From Triatoma infestans (lineage: Eukaryota; Arthropoda; Insecta; Hemiptera; Reduviidae), in contig JAAEAF010000257.1 of the NCBI GenBank assembly GCA_011037195.1, forward strand, positions 124,001-188,000: a stretch of DNA of 64,000 nucleotides. The letters are read 5' to 3'. The notes below the pieces were generated by a model. The model was not told where the DNA came from. It was given only the letters and a program-made list of their open reading frames with translations, and searched no databases. Of this stretch, positions 33,290 to 44,962 are shown in pieces (positions within the stretch are counted from its first letter, which is position 1; each line of letters starts with the position of its first letter). Position numbers and translations under genes: made by a program.

Positions 33290-34660
33290 AGATTTTTTTT
33301 TAAAAGTAAAGGAACACTTGGGGTCAGTATAGGAAATAATAACGAAATTGAATGCTTATTCTACGCCGATTACATAGTCGTCTTCGCTGATTCCAGAAAA
33401 GGCGCACGCACAGTCAAATCTGAATATTCTGTCTGAGTATTGTTCAGCAAATCTCCTTCAAGTTAATACCGAGAAGACAAGGTGGTGGTATGTCGTTCTC
33501 CAAAAAAATGTTAAAAACATTCCCTATATTGAAATTTGTACGGAGAGATATCGAATACGTTTCCATTTATACCTACCTTGGAATCACTTATAGTTCTTCA
33601 GGCAGTTTCAAACTATGCTCAGATCAGTTTACAAGTAAAGGCTCAGAAGCATTAGGCAAGTTCAAAGTTACCTTAATTAGAGGGAGGTGCAGCAACTGGG
33701 AAACCAAAATTAGATTATTTAAATCTATTGACGTTTCAACGGTACAGTATTCCTCTGAAATCCATCGGACATCTCGAAGATCTAGAAGAGTCCAAACTAT
33801 TTTTTTTCAAACAATTCCTCTAAACACTCCTAACCACATCATAAGATCTGAATTAGATTATAAACATCTCAGAATTGTAGGTATTGCTTGAAAGAGTATT
33901 AAAATGTTAGGTTAAAGTTATTAATATGACCCTAGATTATTTGCCCAGACAATATTATAGTGTACTGTTTAACTACCTGAACTGAAAATCATAGTTCAAT
34001 TGCCAAACGAAAAACTGGCTGTCATATGATGTTAAATGATATTTTAACGTGTACGATGAAGGATATCCTTCAATTTTTGATTAGATTTATGATTGTAAAA
34101 CTGTTTTCAGTAGCCATGATGATATTCTAAGCAAATGGGCAGAGATATAGAAAGAGTTATAGATTGATGACATCATTTATTGACTGCCAAAAATTTCTTA
34201 AATATATTAAAACTATTGTCCAATTAAGAGTATCAAATAAAACCTGTGTATTAAAGAAAAGCTGCAAATAATTAATGCGGAGGAAATATGTGAGATGTGC
34301 ATTTACAATGAATATGAATTCCATTCATATGTATTTATAAGATACCCGTATTATAAACTATATAGGGATCAGTTCTTACTAAGATATATTGATAGAAAAA
34401 TCAGCAAGGAAGTAAATAATGTGAAATTGTTAATAACCCCTGATTTGATTAATAAATTAAAATCCATAGGCCCTTCTTTAAATGCTGGCTATAATCAGAA
34501 GAAGAGATTTTGCCTTAAATTTATTTTGAGCTACTTATTTATTGGTTTATCTTGGATTTATTTATTTTCAAAAAGCTATTGTATACTTTTAATTCACTTA
34601 TTTATCTATTTATTCTTATCGTCACTTTATTTCATTTATTTGTATTAGAAATGTATGTAG
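33290..34660 (+). mobile_element. Non-LTR reverse transcriptase, C-terminal half
   Basis: NEIECLFYADYIVVFADS is the catalytic block with YADD changed to YADY. A 133-codon frame (33490-33891) has YLGITYSSSGSFKLCSDQF, TLIRGRCSNWETKIRLFKSI and TPNHIIRSELD, typical of the thumb and following region. Near 34295 a C-x-x-C/H-type knuckle block, EFHSYVFIRYPYYKLYRDQF, marks the ORF end. Frameshifts and the changed active-site Asp show it is dead. Confidence 0.7.
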
Positions 34661-34683
34661 ATTTCTAGAAAAAAAAAATCGGG

Positions 34684-35662
34684 TGTTAAACACTCACACA
34701 ACTTTCTCTTCCTCCGTCAAAATTATGATTGGCAAATTTTATAGTTTGTGTACCAAATTTAATAAAATTCGTCGAAAACTAAAAAAAACTGTCCAGCAAA
34801 AGCGCACTTCCGGTTTACTAATTCTCTTGAAACTCGGAATTTTGGTCATCTATTTATTTCTAATTAATTTTGTTTAGATGATAGAATTCTATAATCAACT
34901 ATGATAACAATTTAGAGAAAAACATAACCCCACCCCTCCACTAAAAGTGCCCTTAAATGAATTTTCCCAGAGAAATGTTTTGAATAAAAGTTGTAGATCT
35001 TTGTATTTTTAGTTTATATATGAAGTTTCAAGAAAATAGTTGAAACCATATATAAGAAAATCGCAAAAAAGTGAAAAAAATCATTTAGTAAAGTGGTAAA
35101 GTAAATACACTTCCGTCATCCGTTTTTTTTTTTCCACACTGGAATTTCAATAACATATTCAATTCTAATTAACATTATTTTGACAGAATTGTCTAACAAA
35201 CTGAAATAGCTCTTTAGATGAAAACCTAACCCCACCTCTCCCCCAGAAGTGCCCTTAAATGAATTTTTCCAGAGAAATGTTTAAAATAAAAGTTGTAGCT
35301 CTTTGTATGTGTAGTTGATGTGTCATGTTTGAAAAAAAAATGAGCCATTTTTGAGAAAAAAAAACAAAAAAGTAAATAAACCAACTAGTAAAGTGGTACT
35401 TCCGGTTGAGGAATTTTGACAGGTAACGTACTAATTTTGACAGGTGATACCTAAACGGAGTATCAGGTTTCAACTTTCTATAGTTTTTTGTTTTTGAGCT
35501 ATGCTGTTCACATACACTCACACACGCACACACATACAGAGACCATTTGCTAAAAACCACTTTTTTGAACTCAGGGGACCTCAAAACTGATATTTCCGGT
35601 AAAAACTTGATATTGAAAATCTTGACACGATTACAAACTTCCTCTTGCTAAGGAGTAAGAGA
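34684..35662 (+). repeat. Family-C repeat, complete copy
   Basis: From AAACACTCACACAACTTTCTCTT to AGTAAGAGAAAGTAAAA, about 0.98 kb, with two internal units and the terminal module that carries a CA-rich microsatellite, GACCATTTGCTAAAAACCAC, GGGGACCTCAAAAC and GATTACAAACTTCCTCTTGCT. This is the best reference copy in the window. Confidence 0.65.
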
Positions 35663-35977
35663 AAGTAAAAAGGAAATGTACGAAAGGGAAGAAATGGGAA
35701 GGAATATGTTAAATTGCATAAATACAGAAATTATTATTATTATTATTCTGCTTTTCTTGATAAACTTTATGAAAATTGATATGTTTCTAGTGTTTAGTTT
35801 ATAAATAAAAATTTTAACTGTTTTTAAAAATATGACATTAAAATGGAATAATTTTATAAAATTGCTTACCTCAAAAATGTCGTGTTATTTCGAATTTCTG
35901 AGAAAGTATTATTATTAAATAATGTTCAGAATTATATTGACACTAAACATTTTACAACTACAGAGATAAGAGGAATT
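35663..35977. other. AT-rich upstream region of the four-exon gene
   Basis: Contains a short ATT repeat (35732-35746) and no other recognised feature. Confidence 0.4.
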
Positions 35978-35984
35978 TATAAAT
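35978..35984 (+). promoter_or_regulatory. TATA box of the four-exon peptide gene
   Basis: TATAAAT lies 48-54 bases upstream of the ATG at 36032, similar spacing to the defensin-like genes. Confidence 0.5.
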
Positions 35985-36031
35985 ATCCAACCACACATAA
36001 GTATATTTCATATTATTGTTTAAACGTCATA

Positions 36032-39000
36032 ATGTCGACAAAATTTAATTTGAGTTTTCTATTAATCTTTTCCTTAATTTCCACATTTGCAGGTAAAAAA
36101 AAAAAAAAAGGAAAAAAGAAAAATCATTTTGTGATAATTTAATTATTTTAAATAATTACAATATTTTATTTTATTTAGATATATTTTTTTTACTGTTTTC
36201 CAGGGGAAACTGAAGCTATTAATTGTCCACAATCTTTCTGGTATACACCTCAAGGATTTTGTACTTGCCAAATAAGTGGTATTCGATGTTATACAAGTTA
36301 CGGTAATTATACATTTTTTTTAAATTTTTATTTTAATATGATATTTCTTACCTCAGAAAATACTTAACATTGGTAGAATAAAAAAAAAAAAAATCAGTTT
36401 GAGCTTGTAACAAAATACATATACAAAGATTTCGTTACCCATAATAATTTTGATTCACAAATTTTCTTTACCTTGGAATTTAGAGTAAAATTAAAAAAAC
36501 TGCCATGAAACTGCTTTTTGTCTTTGTCGCACTTCTCTATTACAAAAACTACTTTTAGTCACAAACTTTTTATTTAAAGTCAAAAATATTTTAAACATAA
36601 TTAAATATCTTTAATATTAAATATATATCGGAAAATATATTTTCAACATAAATATAGATTTATAAAGCCCATAGTCCTAAAAGTTATATACACGACCAAC
36701 ACATTTAAATACAGATTTGTAATGCCATAGTCCAAATAAATTTACTCGAATGTTTCATATACCTAAGGTAAAAAATTGTTCAATTGTATAATGGAGATAC
36801 CATGTCAAAGAAAAATGTAAAAACAATGGGTTTTCCAGGAAATTAAGGAAAATGAAAAAAATCTTTCTAAACATATCAAACTGTTGCAATTGTTGGTCGT
36901 TAGAATATGATCTAATGTATTTGATTGTCGGCTTATCAATCAGGAAGTTTCCAGGGTAAAAAAAAAAACACAAAATAATTTTAGTGTTTTTATATTTAAA
37001 ATCCGACGTTTCGGCAATCATTGTTTATCATCTTCAGGGGCTCTCTTAATATAAGCGAAGTATGGAAAACATATATTATACTATATTAACAAACACCGAA
37101 AATGTTGTAATAAGTTTTCCATACTTCTCTTACTTCAAGAGAGCTCCTGAAAATGGCAAACAATGTTTGCCGAAACGTCGGGTTAAAAAAAAAAAAAAAA
37201 AAAAAATAAACACTAAAATTATTTTATTTTATTTTTTTTTTTTGCCTTGGAAACTTGTTGGTCGATAAGCTGACAATCAGATAGATCTTTTTGAATAACT
37301 TTCGAAAGAATTTCATATGATTTTTCGTTTTTGCATGATCTAACTATAAGGGTACAAACACACAGACAGCGACGCGACGCGACTATGAGCGAAGCTATCA
37401 AATACATGTGAACATATGGCATAAAATACACAGTGCGCGAGGCGAAGCGACGCGATCTGGCGCGACAACCTCTGAAACAAATCAGTTTTATTTTTACAAG
37501 AAACTAGAAGAGACAGCAGTGTGTGTACAGTAGCCGAGATGGATGGTGAGTTATTAATGAAGTTTTCTCAAGAGAACCGATTTGGCAATCAAAACACATA
37601 CATCACAGGAACAGAGAATAGTTCCTTATGCCTCCTTAATATGGGAAATAAATGGTGGTACTCTCCGTACACTTCCCTCCCATCACATACTTCATTTATC
37701 CATTCCCTTTTAACACCACATTGCGAAGATTTTAATTTAAATAAAGGATTATCACACAAAAGTAAAGTATTGCGCCATAGTCCAAACTGGCTACTCTTAT
37801 TGGTTCTAGTTACATGTCGCACCGCGCCGCATCTCTCTCTATGTGTTTACATGTAGTGTCTAGCCGCATCGCGTCGCGTCGCTGTCTGTGTGTTGGTACC
37901 CTAAGAAGACTGACAGATAAACAGATATATGCAGTAAGCTCATACCAACCCATACTCCAATCGACAATTACCCAACCTCTCTCCTACACACATACAAACA
38001 CAGCATTTTTTTCGTGATTTTATAGTTTCAGAACATGTATTTGTGAAGAGAATCCTATTTGTAAAATCTTAAATAATATCCAAAAAATATTCACCTACAT
38101 TGATCGAGATGTTTTTTAGAATTTCTTTTATTCAAATTTTCTTCATTATGTCGTATTTTGTTTTTGTTTTTGTTTTTTTTGTTTGTTTATTTATATTTAC
38201 AATCTGTAATAACACAATAAGTAAATGTAGGCTTAGATAAATGTGGCTTGAAGGCTTGAAGGAGGTGGCCAATGCCACTCTTCCTGGTCTCGTTACTCCT
38301 CTTCCTGTGACAGGAGGTCCCTTGGCCACTGGCGCTTCAAACGTCTGGGAGGATTCCCAGGATTGGTTAGGGAGGACAGGTTTGTGACGTGCGGGTTCGA
38401 GTGTGTTCCTAGCTTACTGTAGAATCATTTGTAAAGTTGTTGTGTTAAGTCGTGTACAAATGGGATTTGAAGGTCAGTATGTAGCGTCATGTTAGAAATA
38501 TAGTATGGGCATTGTGTGATTGTTCGCAGTATCTTGTTATGTATAGCTTGTATCCATAGTATGCGTTGTATTGGTCTTATTATGGATTTGTAGATTTGAA
38601 CTTTGTTTTTCAAGTTTAATTTAGATCTTTTGTCAAGTAAGCGTTTTACTAGGAAGTATCTGGTTTTCATTGATTGTCGAGTTTTCGTTACGTGTGAGTT
38701 CCAAGTCGAGCGTCTATCTAGGTAGAGTCCAAGATATCGGATGTCTTTTTCATATGGTATAGGAGTATCGTTAATATACACAGTCGGACAGTTTGATCGT
38801 CTGACGGTGAATGTTACATGTATACATTTTGTTTCATTAATTTTGATTTTCCAAAGCTTGAAGTGTTCCTGTATAAGGTTTAAATGGTCCTGTAGGAGTG
38901 AGGATGCAGCGGTGGCATCTTTCTGAGTTGAAAGTATTGCTATGTCGTCTGCATATGTAGCCAACAGTGTGTCAATAGATGTAGGGATGTCCATTGTACT

Positions 39001-40954
39001 AATAGAATATAGTATCGGTCCGAGAATACTTCCCTGCGGCACTCCTGCCCTATGTCGTATTTAAAAAAAAAATATCCGAAGTGAAAATTGTTTTTACTCC
39101 TGGTTAATACAATTAAATATAAAATGTTAAATTTTCATTAAACTTCAAATTTCGCTTGTTTGTCCAAACATAAACATAGAGGGATGATACAAGCAGGTAG
39201 GGATTTAAGATCGCGACAATAACATAGAACCAACTCCATATATTTCAACTTAAAGCCACATATTCTGCAAAACTATCTGCTTTAAACAAAAGTACTCTGT
39301 TTTTTTATTTTTTTCTTGAGCATGTCCAAGTTTAAAGAAAATATTTTGAACCATTTTCAAGAAAATTCCAAAAAATTATTTCAAAAATCTAGTCTGAAAA
39401 GCGCACTTCAGGTTAACAGATTTTCTTCAGAATTTGGAGTTCTAGTAATGCTTGTTATATGTAGAACCATATATTTTATTAAAGTAAACTCAACGTTAAT
39501 ATTCTCTCTCTGGACTCCCCAAAAAAATGAATTTTTCCGGGGACTGCTTCAAATAAATGATGCCATCAAAGGTCTGCGAGATCTCCAAGAATACTCCAGT
39601 ACAGTATTGTTCAAGTTGAAGAAATGAGGCGACAGTTTCAACAACGCGATAAGTCTGCCGAATTGTCGTGTGGAAGTTAGGAAAACTAAAATGATGGTTA
39701 TGATGGTTTTTAAAGATTCAAAAATTTCTAGAAGCTGTAATGTGTTGGTGTGTTGTGTTGTAGTGTAGTAGTAGTTTGTGGCGTGAGCGGTTTTGTAATG
39801 GGCTTGTGTGTATGTTTAAGATAGAGATAGAAGTATTAAGAAATAATCAAGAGACCACCACTGTTTTTAAAATAGATAAATTCTCTAAGTGAATTTATGT
39901 ACTTTTCGATATCACAATAATATGCTTATTAATATACTGAAACTAGTTAGAATAAACTCTTATGTTTTTAACTTATACCTGGCACTGATGTTTACTGGTA
40001 GAATGTCTTTTTCAGACTGTTCTTCTTTGAAAGCAGAATGCAGGCTGTCGAAAGAATGCCTTCTCTTGTCAGTACAAATCTTCCCCTGTGAGAAGGGGTG
40101 AAAAGACAAAGCTACCATAGTTCTGTGAACTCTAAAAGACAAAGCTAACCAGGTCCTTTGAACTCTTTCTGTAACTGTAGTCTACTACCTGTGTAGTCCC
40201 TTTTGCCAGCGAATGTTACATTTTCTTCATAATTTTGATAATTTCAAATGAAATATATTTTTATATTTCTGGCATCCATCACAAAGCCGTGGAAGGAGGA
40301 GTCTTTCGAATATTTTACTTAGGATGGAAAGGAGGCTGATGGGTCGGTAGTGGGAAGGAGATGGGTTGGTTTATTAGGTTTAGGTAACATACGTATGATG
40401 GAGAATTTCCAAAGAAAGGGATAGTAAGTTGTTTTTAAGATAGAGTTGTAGATAGAGTTTTCAGAAAGATGAATGCTTTCTTGAGTTTCTTATAGGTTAT
40501 CTTACATTCTAACACTTCTTTTTATATTCTTTTTATTAAAGTAGTTTTTACTGGTGTAGAAAAATGTAACATCTAAAGCGAGAAACATTTCTTGCTCCCG
40601 CTCACCAGAACTCGAATGTGAACTTGGAATGTGTAAAAGTAACACTTTACTCTCTTGCCAAATGCATGACTAATCAAGTATTTATTTCATTTAAGTATTT
40701 TTAAACCAAGTTTCTCCCATATTCCTCGCATTATATGCTTTGCAATTAATTATATTATATTATTATTTTCAGTACCTCCTCAGCCGCCAGTTGGACCAAA
40801 CCCATGGTAATTATTGATTATTTCTTTATATTTAAATTAATAATCACTTTCTACTTATTAATTTTTTTTTTTTGTTTCTTTGTTTGAAAGGCTATTTAAC
40901 CGAACAAATCCAGCCTGGGCATATGCAGCCTATCGTGGCCATTATCCATTGTAA
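36032..40954 (+). CDS. Four-exon small secreted peptide with four cysteines and a Pro/aromatic-rich tail
   Basis: Exons: 36032-36092, 36204-36302, 40773-40806, 40891-40954; all introns are GT-AG, in phases 1, 1 and 2, and the reading frame is open across them, giving 85 residues. Exon 1 is a signal peptide starting MSTKFNLSFLLIFSLISTFA. Exon 2 carries Cys28, 40, 42 and 49 (C-x11-C-x-C-x6-C); the CTCQISGIRC stretch recalls the C-x-C...G...C part of VWC/pacifastin-type modules, but too little is present to assign one. Exons 3 and 4 give VPPQPPVGPNPW and a tail rich in Trp, Tyr, Ala and Arg, with an N-glycosylation sequon (Asn68). Two disulfides are likely. The stop overlaps AATAAA. Role unknown; secretion is likely, and an antimicrobial, inhibitory or venom-type function is only a guess. 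Intron 3 (4.47 kb) is filled with transposons. Confidence 0.75.
36914..37282. mobile_element. Foldback element with hammerhead-like motifs in both arms
   Basis: Two inverted arms of roughly 150 bp: the left starts GATTGTCGGCTTATC, the right ends GATAAGCTGACAATC. Each arm has the CCTGAARATG - helix - GCCGAAACGTCGG motif, at about 37003-37040 (minus) and 37144-37182 (plus). The plus copy has CTGAAAA in place of CTGAAGA. Long A and T runs lie outside the motifs. Lies in intron 3 of the peptide gene. Confidence 0.6.
37350..37901. mobile_element. PIF/Harbinger-like non-autonomous element
   Basis: Terminal inverted repeats begin GGGTACAAACACACAGACAG at left and, as complement, GGGTACCAACACACAGACAG at right, followed by GCGACGCG repeats. 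The flanks are TAA (37347-37349 and 37902-37904), the three-base duplication typical of this superfamily. The 552-bp interior has an open frame from 37521 that I do not recognise. Confidence 0.8.
38159..39050 (-). mobile_element. 5'-truncated Jockey-like LINE with 12-bp target duplication
   Basis: Flanked by TATGTCGTATTT (38147-38158 and 39051-39062). On minus, a frame from 39042 reads GVPQGSILGPILYSIS, then TYADDIAILST with the catalytic YADD intact, YLGLYLDRRSTW, and a NKILRTITQCPYYISN region. About 15 codons are missing before this last block and a stop falls after LTQQLYK; the frame continues to a PGNPPRRLKRQWP end and an A-rich tail. It is antisense within intron 3 of the peptide gene. 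Confidence 0.85.
39250..39560 (+). repeat. Family-C repeat fragment
   Basis: Contains GCGCACTTCAGGTTAACAG and the following family-C blocks; no ends are visible. Confidence 0.45.
39739..40250 (-). mobile_element. LTR-B copy
   Basis: Begins TGTAATGTG and carries GTGAGCGGTTTTGTAA, the AATAAT/CACCACTG block and CTGGCACTG. The right end is unclear and no target duplication was found. Confidence 0.5.
40258..40480 (-). mobile_element. Jockey/CR1-like reverse-transcriptase fragment
   Basis: On minus one frame reads SHYRPISLLSILSKIFERL, a standard early RT motif. Only about 70 codons remain and they are frameshifted. Confidence 0.55.
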
Positions 40955-40999
40955 TAAATTTTATCAACAAAAACATAAACTTAAATGATTAAAATATGC

Positions 41000-42130
41000 A
41001 TTATTTCATTTATTCTCTGTTTTATTCTTATGTTGAATACTCTGCAACATGTTTTTGTAAATTCTTGGTCTCAGTTTAAAAAGTAATAATAATGCTATGT
41101 TAAATGATAACCTTATAAAAATCAAGAATTTCAGAATTAAAATATATTTTTAATAATTATAGATCCTTTTTAATGTTAAACTTAGGTATGAAAATAAAGG
41201 AATTATATTAAAAAAAAAAAATACTTTTCTATTCATAATTTACCTTTTGGTTAGGAACTCAACATTCCCACGGCTTTCTTTTAGACACTATTGTGGTCAT
41301 ATTTTCTTTTAGACACTCCAATAGTCAAATTTTCTTCAAAATATAAAATAATTAATTGTGCTTTATACTAATGCCTAGAAGAGGACACTGCCTCCATTTT
41401 AAGCACCTATATTTTAAGGAGAGTATTTTCTCCTCCAAGAGGCACCAGGCTTTGGAACCCTCTCTGATTTATAGCGTCACAGTTCATCAGAAGTGAATTG
41501 GCGTTCCTCTACATTAAAGAACCGGCAGATTCTTGGAATTGGAATTTTAAAACAAATTTAATTGTTCCCAATATTATTGAGATCCGATCAGAATTGAAGA
41601 CAAAAGCCATCCAATGAGGTATACTATCTTAGAGGTTACCTCTGTCATGTGATTTGGATTAATCTACGAAAACATTAAAATATCTATGAAATTCAGTTGT
41701 TGTAATTGTTATAATACTTACGTAAATAACTAGAGAGAGTTAGCTATTGAAACAAACTATCGCATCCCAAAAAGTCTGAATAAAGGACAGAGTCTGTGAA
41801 ATTATTTTTAAGAGAATAGATAAATTTTTAGGCTAATAAACTTGAATTCTTATTGGCTGATAAGTTGGATATTTTCTTAGATCTTGAGTAGTGTGATGAG
41901 TGACAATCGTAAAATTGTAGATGTAGCGTTATTCAAATTAAAGAAATTTAAACAAGTATAGTATGCTGGTCTGTTTTGTTCACTAGACTTGTATTATCAG
42001 ATATTTATCTGTAAGTGGCATCAGGCTTTGGAACCTTTTCTGATTTATAGCTTCGCAGTTCACCAGAAGTGATTTGGAATTCCTCTACATTAAAAAATCG
42101 GCGAAGCTATCGCGTTCTAAGCCCATCTTC
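41000..42130. other. 3' flank of the peptide gene and unassigned repeat
   Basis: AT-rich to about 41400. A block near 41430 (CAGGCTTTGGAACC...) recurs at 42015, suggesting a dispersed element, probably the non-LTR family at 42-43.5 kb. Confidence 0.35.
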
Positions 42131-43450
42131 TTAGGAAGGTAACATTATCGGTACTATCAGTTCGTTGAGTTTACCTTGGGATTTCCAACCCATTCACGAA
42201 CTATAATACATGAGCTCATGCTTTAATAGCGTTCTCATCGTCGGATACGAAATCTGCTCAATCCGATAATTCCATTTTGAGATTGAACTGGATACATCTC
42301 CCAATTGGGTGAATTTCCGCTTGGTAGGAGCCCACTGAGTGGACACTGGTCATGCATATGCGGTTTATTTTTGCCCAGACTAATTCATGCCCATGCTAAT
42401 TCATTCATGGAAATTCATTTTTTCCAGGTTGTTGACAACTTTAAATTGTATTATGAATTCCTAGCATCCATGACTTTCTATCTAATCCCCACTCCAAAGT
42501 CCACTTTCCACCATCTCCTCTTCGACATCCCCCATCTCCACCTCCTATTTAAGCGGCTTCTTTTTTCTCATCCCTTTAGCATAATCATCGCTGGCGATAT
42601 TTTATAATATACCCAGTAATATCGTCCATCCCATTAAATATGGCCAAACCATCTAAGCCTCCTCATTCAATATCGTAAAGGATATTTTGTTGCATATCAG
42701 ATCTTTTCTTTATTTCGCTATTAGGTATGTGCTGTAATCGTGAGACACCCTACAACGTCGCCGCTAGAACTCTATTTCCAATGTCAACCCCTGTTTCCTG
42801 CTTCTCTGAATGAGATTCCAGGCCTCACAGCTGTGTAGGGTGCACATTTTAACAGGGCTGGTAAATTAAGTGATTTCAAAGCACCGACCACTTTCTGGAG
42901 GGTATCACTTCACTTTCACTTCCACCATTTTAAGACAACTCCTAAATATTTTGTTGTTTAAAGGCGCTTATTGTTTGTCCTTTTAATTCCAGGTTTTATA
43001 ATGGAGCGGATATGGACAGATACTCACAGATGTTTCCGGTCGTGATTCCCAAACATATCTTATCCTGCCTTAACCCCGGAAGGGTTCCAAGAGCAAAATT
43101 CTCTTGGTTTCCTCTTCATTTCCAAAGTCTTTTTAGGTGAGGACGGTAGCTTGTCCCATAACTGGTTCTGTCCCATTGAAGGTAGTTGCACATTTCCTTG
43201 CCAAGATTGTCGGCCATCTCATTTCTTTCATATCAACATGCCCTACCAACATGCAAAGGAAGGTAACATTATCGGTACTATCAGTTCGTTGAGTTTACCT
43301 TGGGATTTCCAACCACGAACTATAATACATGAGCACATGCTTTAATAGCGTTCTCACCGTCGGATACGAAATCTACTCAATCCGATAATTCCATTTTGAG
43401 ATTGAACTGGTTATATTTCTCAATTGCGTGAATTTCCACTTGGTAGATAA
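42130..43450 (-). mobile_element. Two RNase H fragments of a non-LTR element
   Basis: The segments 42135-42330 and 43258-43450 match each other. On minus the second reads VEIHAIEKYNQFN and VSDGENAIKACA, i.e. the Glu and second Asp motifs of RNase H, followed by a GH..MADNLAR-like region in another frame. Heavily broken. Confidence 0.5.
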
Positions 43451-44955
43451 TGGGAAACTTCCTCTTGGCTTACAGTTCATGATGTTTGGTCCAAACTCTC
43501 TTACTTCAATTTCATCAGAGTCCTCTAACTATCTTATACAGATTTGTATTTATTATTATACCTCTAGAGCTTTCTCTTATATATTGGGCAGCTAACATAA
43601 CTACTGTTTAGCTAACTAAATTTTCATTAACCTGATTCACATAAAATTCTAAAATGTAGAATGTTTAAAGAAATAAAATTCATTAGTAGTTTACTATGCA
43701 ATTGAGTGGTTAGAGACGTGAACCAGGCTGAGGTGTATTACAGTATTGGGTTTGATAAATATGAATAATATATAGTAATATATGTTTGCTATCTGTCCGT
43801 CCGTGACATTTAATCGGTAGTTCGGAGTAAGGCCTGTCTGAAAAAATGGCATTTAAAGAAAAGGAAAAGATGAGTTTATTATCCAAAAGTTAATTTATAA
43901 ATCCAAGACATAACTTATTACCTGTGCCCTTCAAAGTTTTGTTTCTGTAAGATGTAATTTTTCAAGGTATGAGTAAATAATAAATACATAATATAGAACA
44001 TAATGTAAACAGTATAATATTTATAATTCATGAATTCCATACAGATACTCGTATATGTATATACTACATATATATAAAGGAAATATTTGATTAAAATTTG
44101 TAAATATTTACATGACGGCCATAGAGTTAATTCACTTTGATCTTCTTGATACCGTGAAATGGTTAGAGTTAATATTGATAATAACATTTGCACAAAGGAG
44201 TCAGCCAGCAGTACACCATCAAATATATAAGGGTTCTCTTCTTGTAAAGGGGTTAAACCATGACTATATGTATCTCTGTTTCTCTTTCTAGTCTAGGGCA
44301 ATATCCGAAATGGAGCAACACCAAACAGCTCTCTGCCAACCAACAGCCAGCACCGTTTCTCATAGTCGTTCCAGTTTCTCTTTTACTGCTGCCGGTAACA
44401 AGGCACAACTTTAATATTAAAGACGTAGAACAAAGCTTTGCGACAAATAAAAGGACAAGCTGGCTGTACAATATATTAAACCTAAAGAGAGTGAGTAAAA
44501 CTGTACTAAGCTTTCAAACACCTAAAAACATTTCTTCAAATACTTTATACTTTTCTTGGTATTGGATACGTTATTAATTTCATGGAAAATATTTGCATAG
44601 GCCTTTATTTTTTTTATTCCGTACAAACATAATTATGTTTTACCGTAGGTTATATGGATTATTTAAAATAAATTTGGAAAATGAGTGTCTCTATTTCCTT
44701 CATGTTTCGGCTTTTGGAATTTATTGAAGATCGGGAAGGGATTTATGGAAGAAATACAACAAATATATTTGATAATATCATATCCTGAGGCACTACTTAG
44801 AAAATGATGAAATAACATAAATCTGTCAAAAATTTAAAACATTCAAGTTCATGCTTCGCTGCATCCTTCTTCCAAAGAACAATAATGCAGACTGTAAAGA
44901 ATAATTTACGAAACCTAGGATTTTACTTAGAAACGTCTAACTAGGAGCCCCTTTT
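43450..44955. other. AT-rich DNA without recognised features
   Basis: No gene could be supported. An open frame at 44260-44577 (+) is unrecognised. Confidence 0.35.
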
Positions 44956-44962
44956 ACAAACT

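Larger units (their letters stand above)
31193..33290 (-). repeat. Family-C repeat inserted in the non-LTR RT, itself carrying nested insertions
   Basis: The left end has TTTTTACTTTCTCTTA, the right end AGTAAGAGAAAGTTGTGTGAG. Inside are three ~292-bp units starting near 32006, 32298 and 32590 and a partial fourth. It has been hit by LTR-B (31365-31822) and an RNase H LINE (32924-33261). The flanking RT reads on across the insertion, so the whole block is an insertion into the LINE. Confidence 0.65.

Noticed and set aside
39042..39060. A methionine start at GTG for the Jockey frame (38425-39042)
   Set aside because: The codon is Val of the conserved GVPQGS motif; the element is 5'-truncated and has no real start here.
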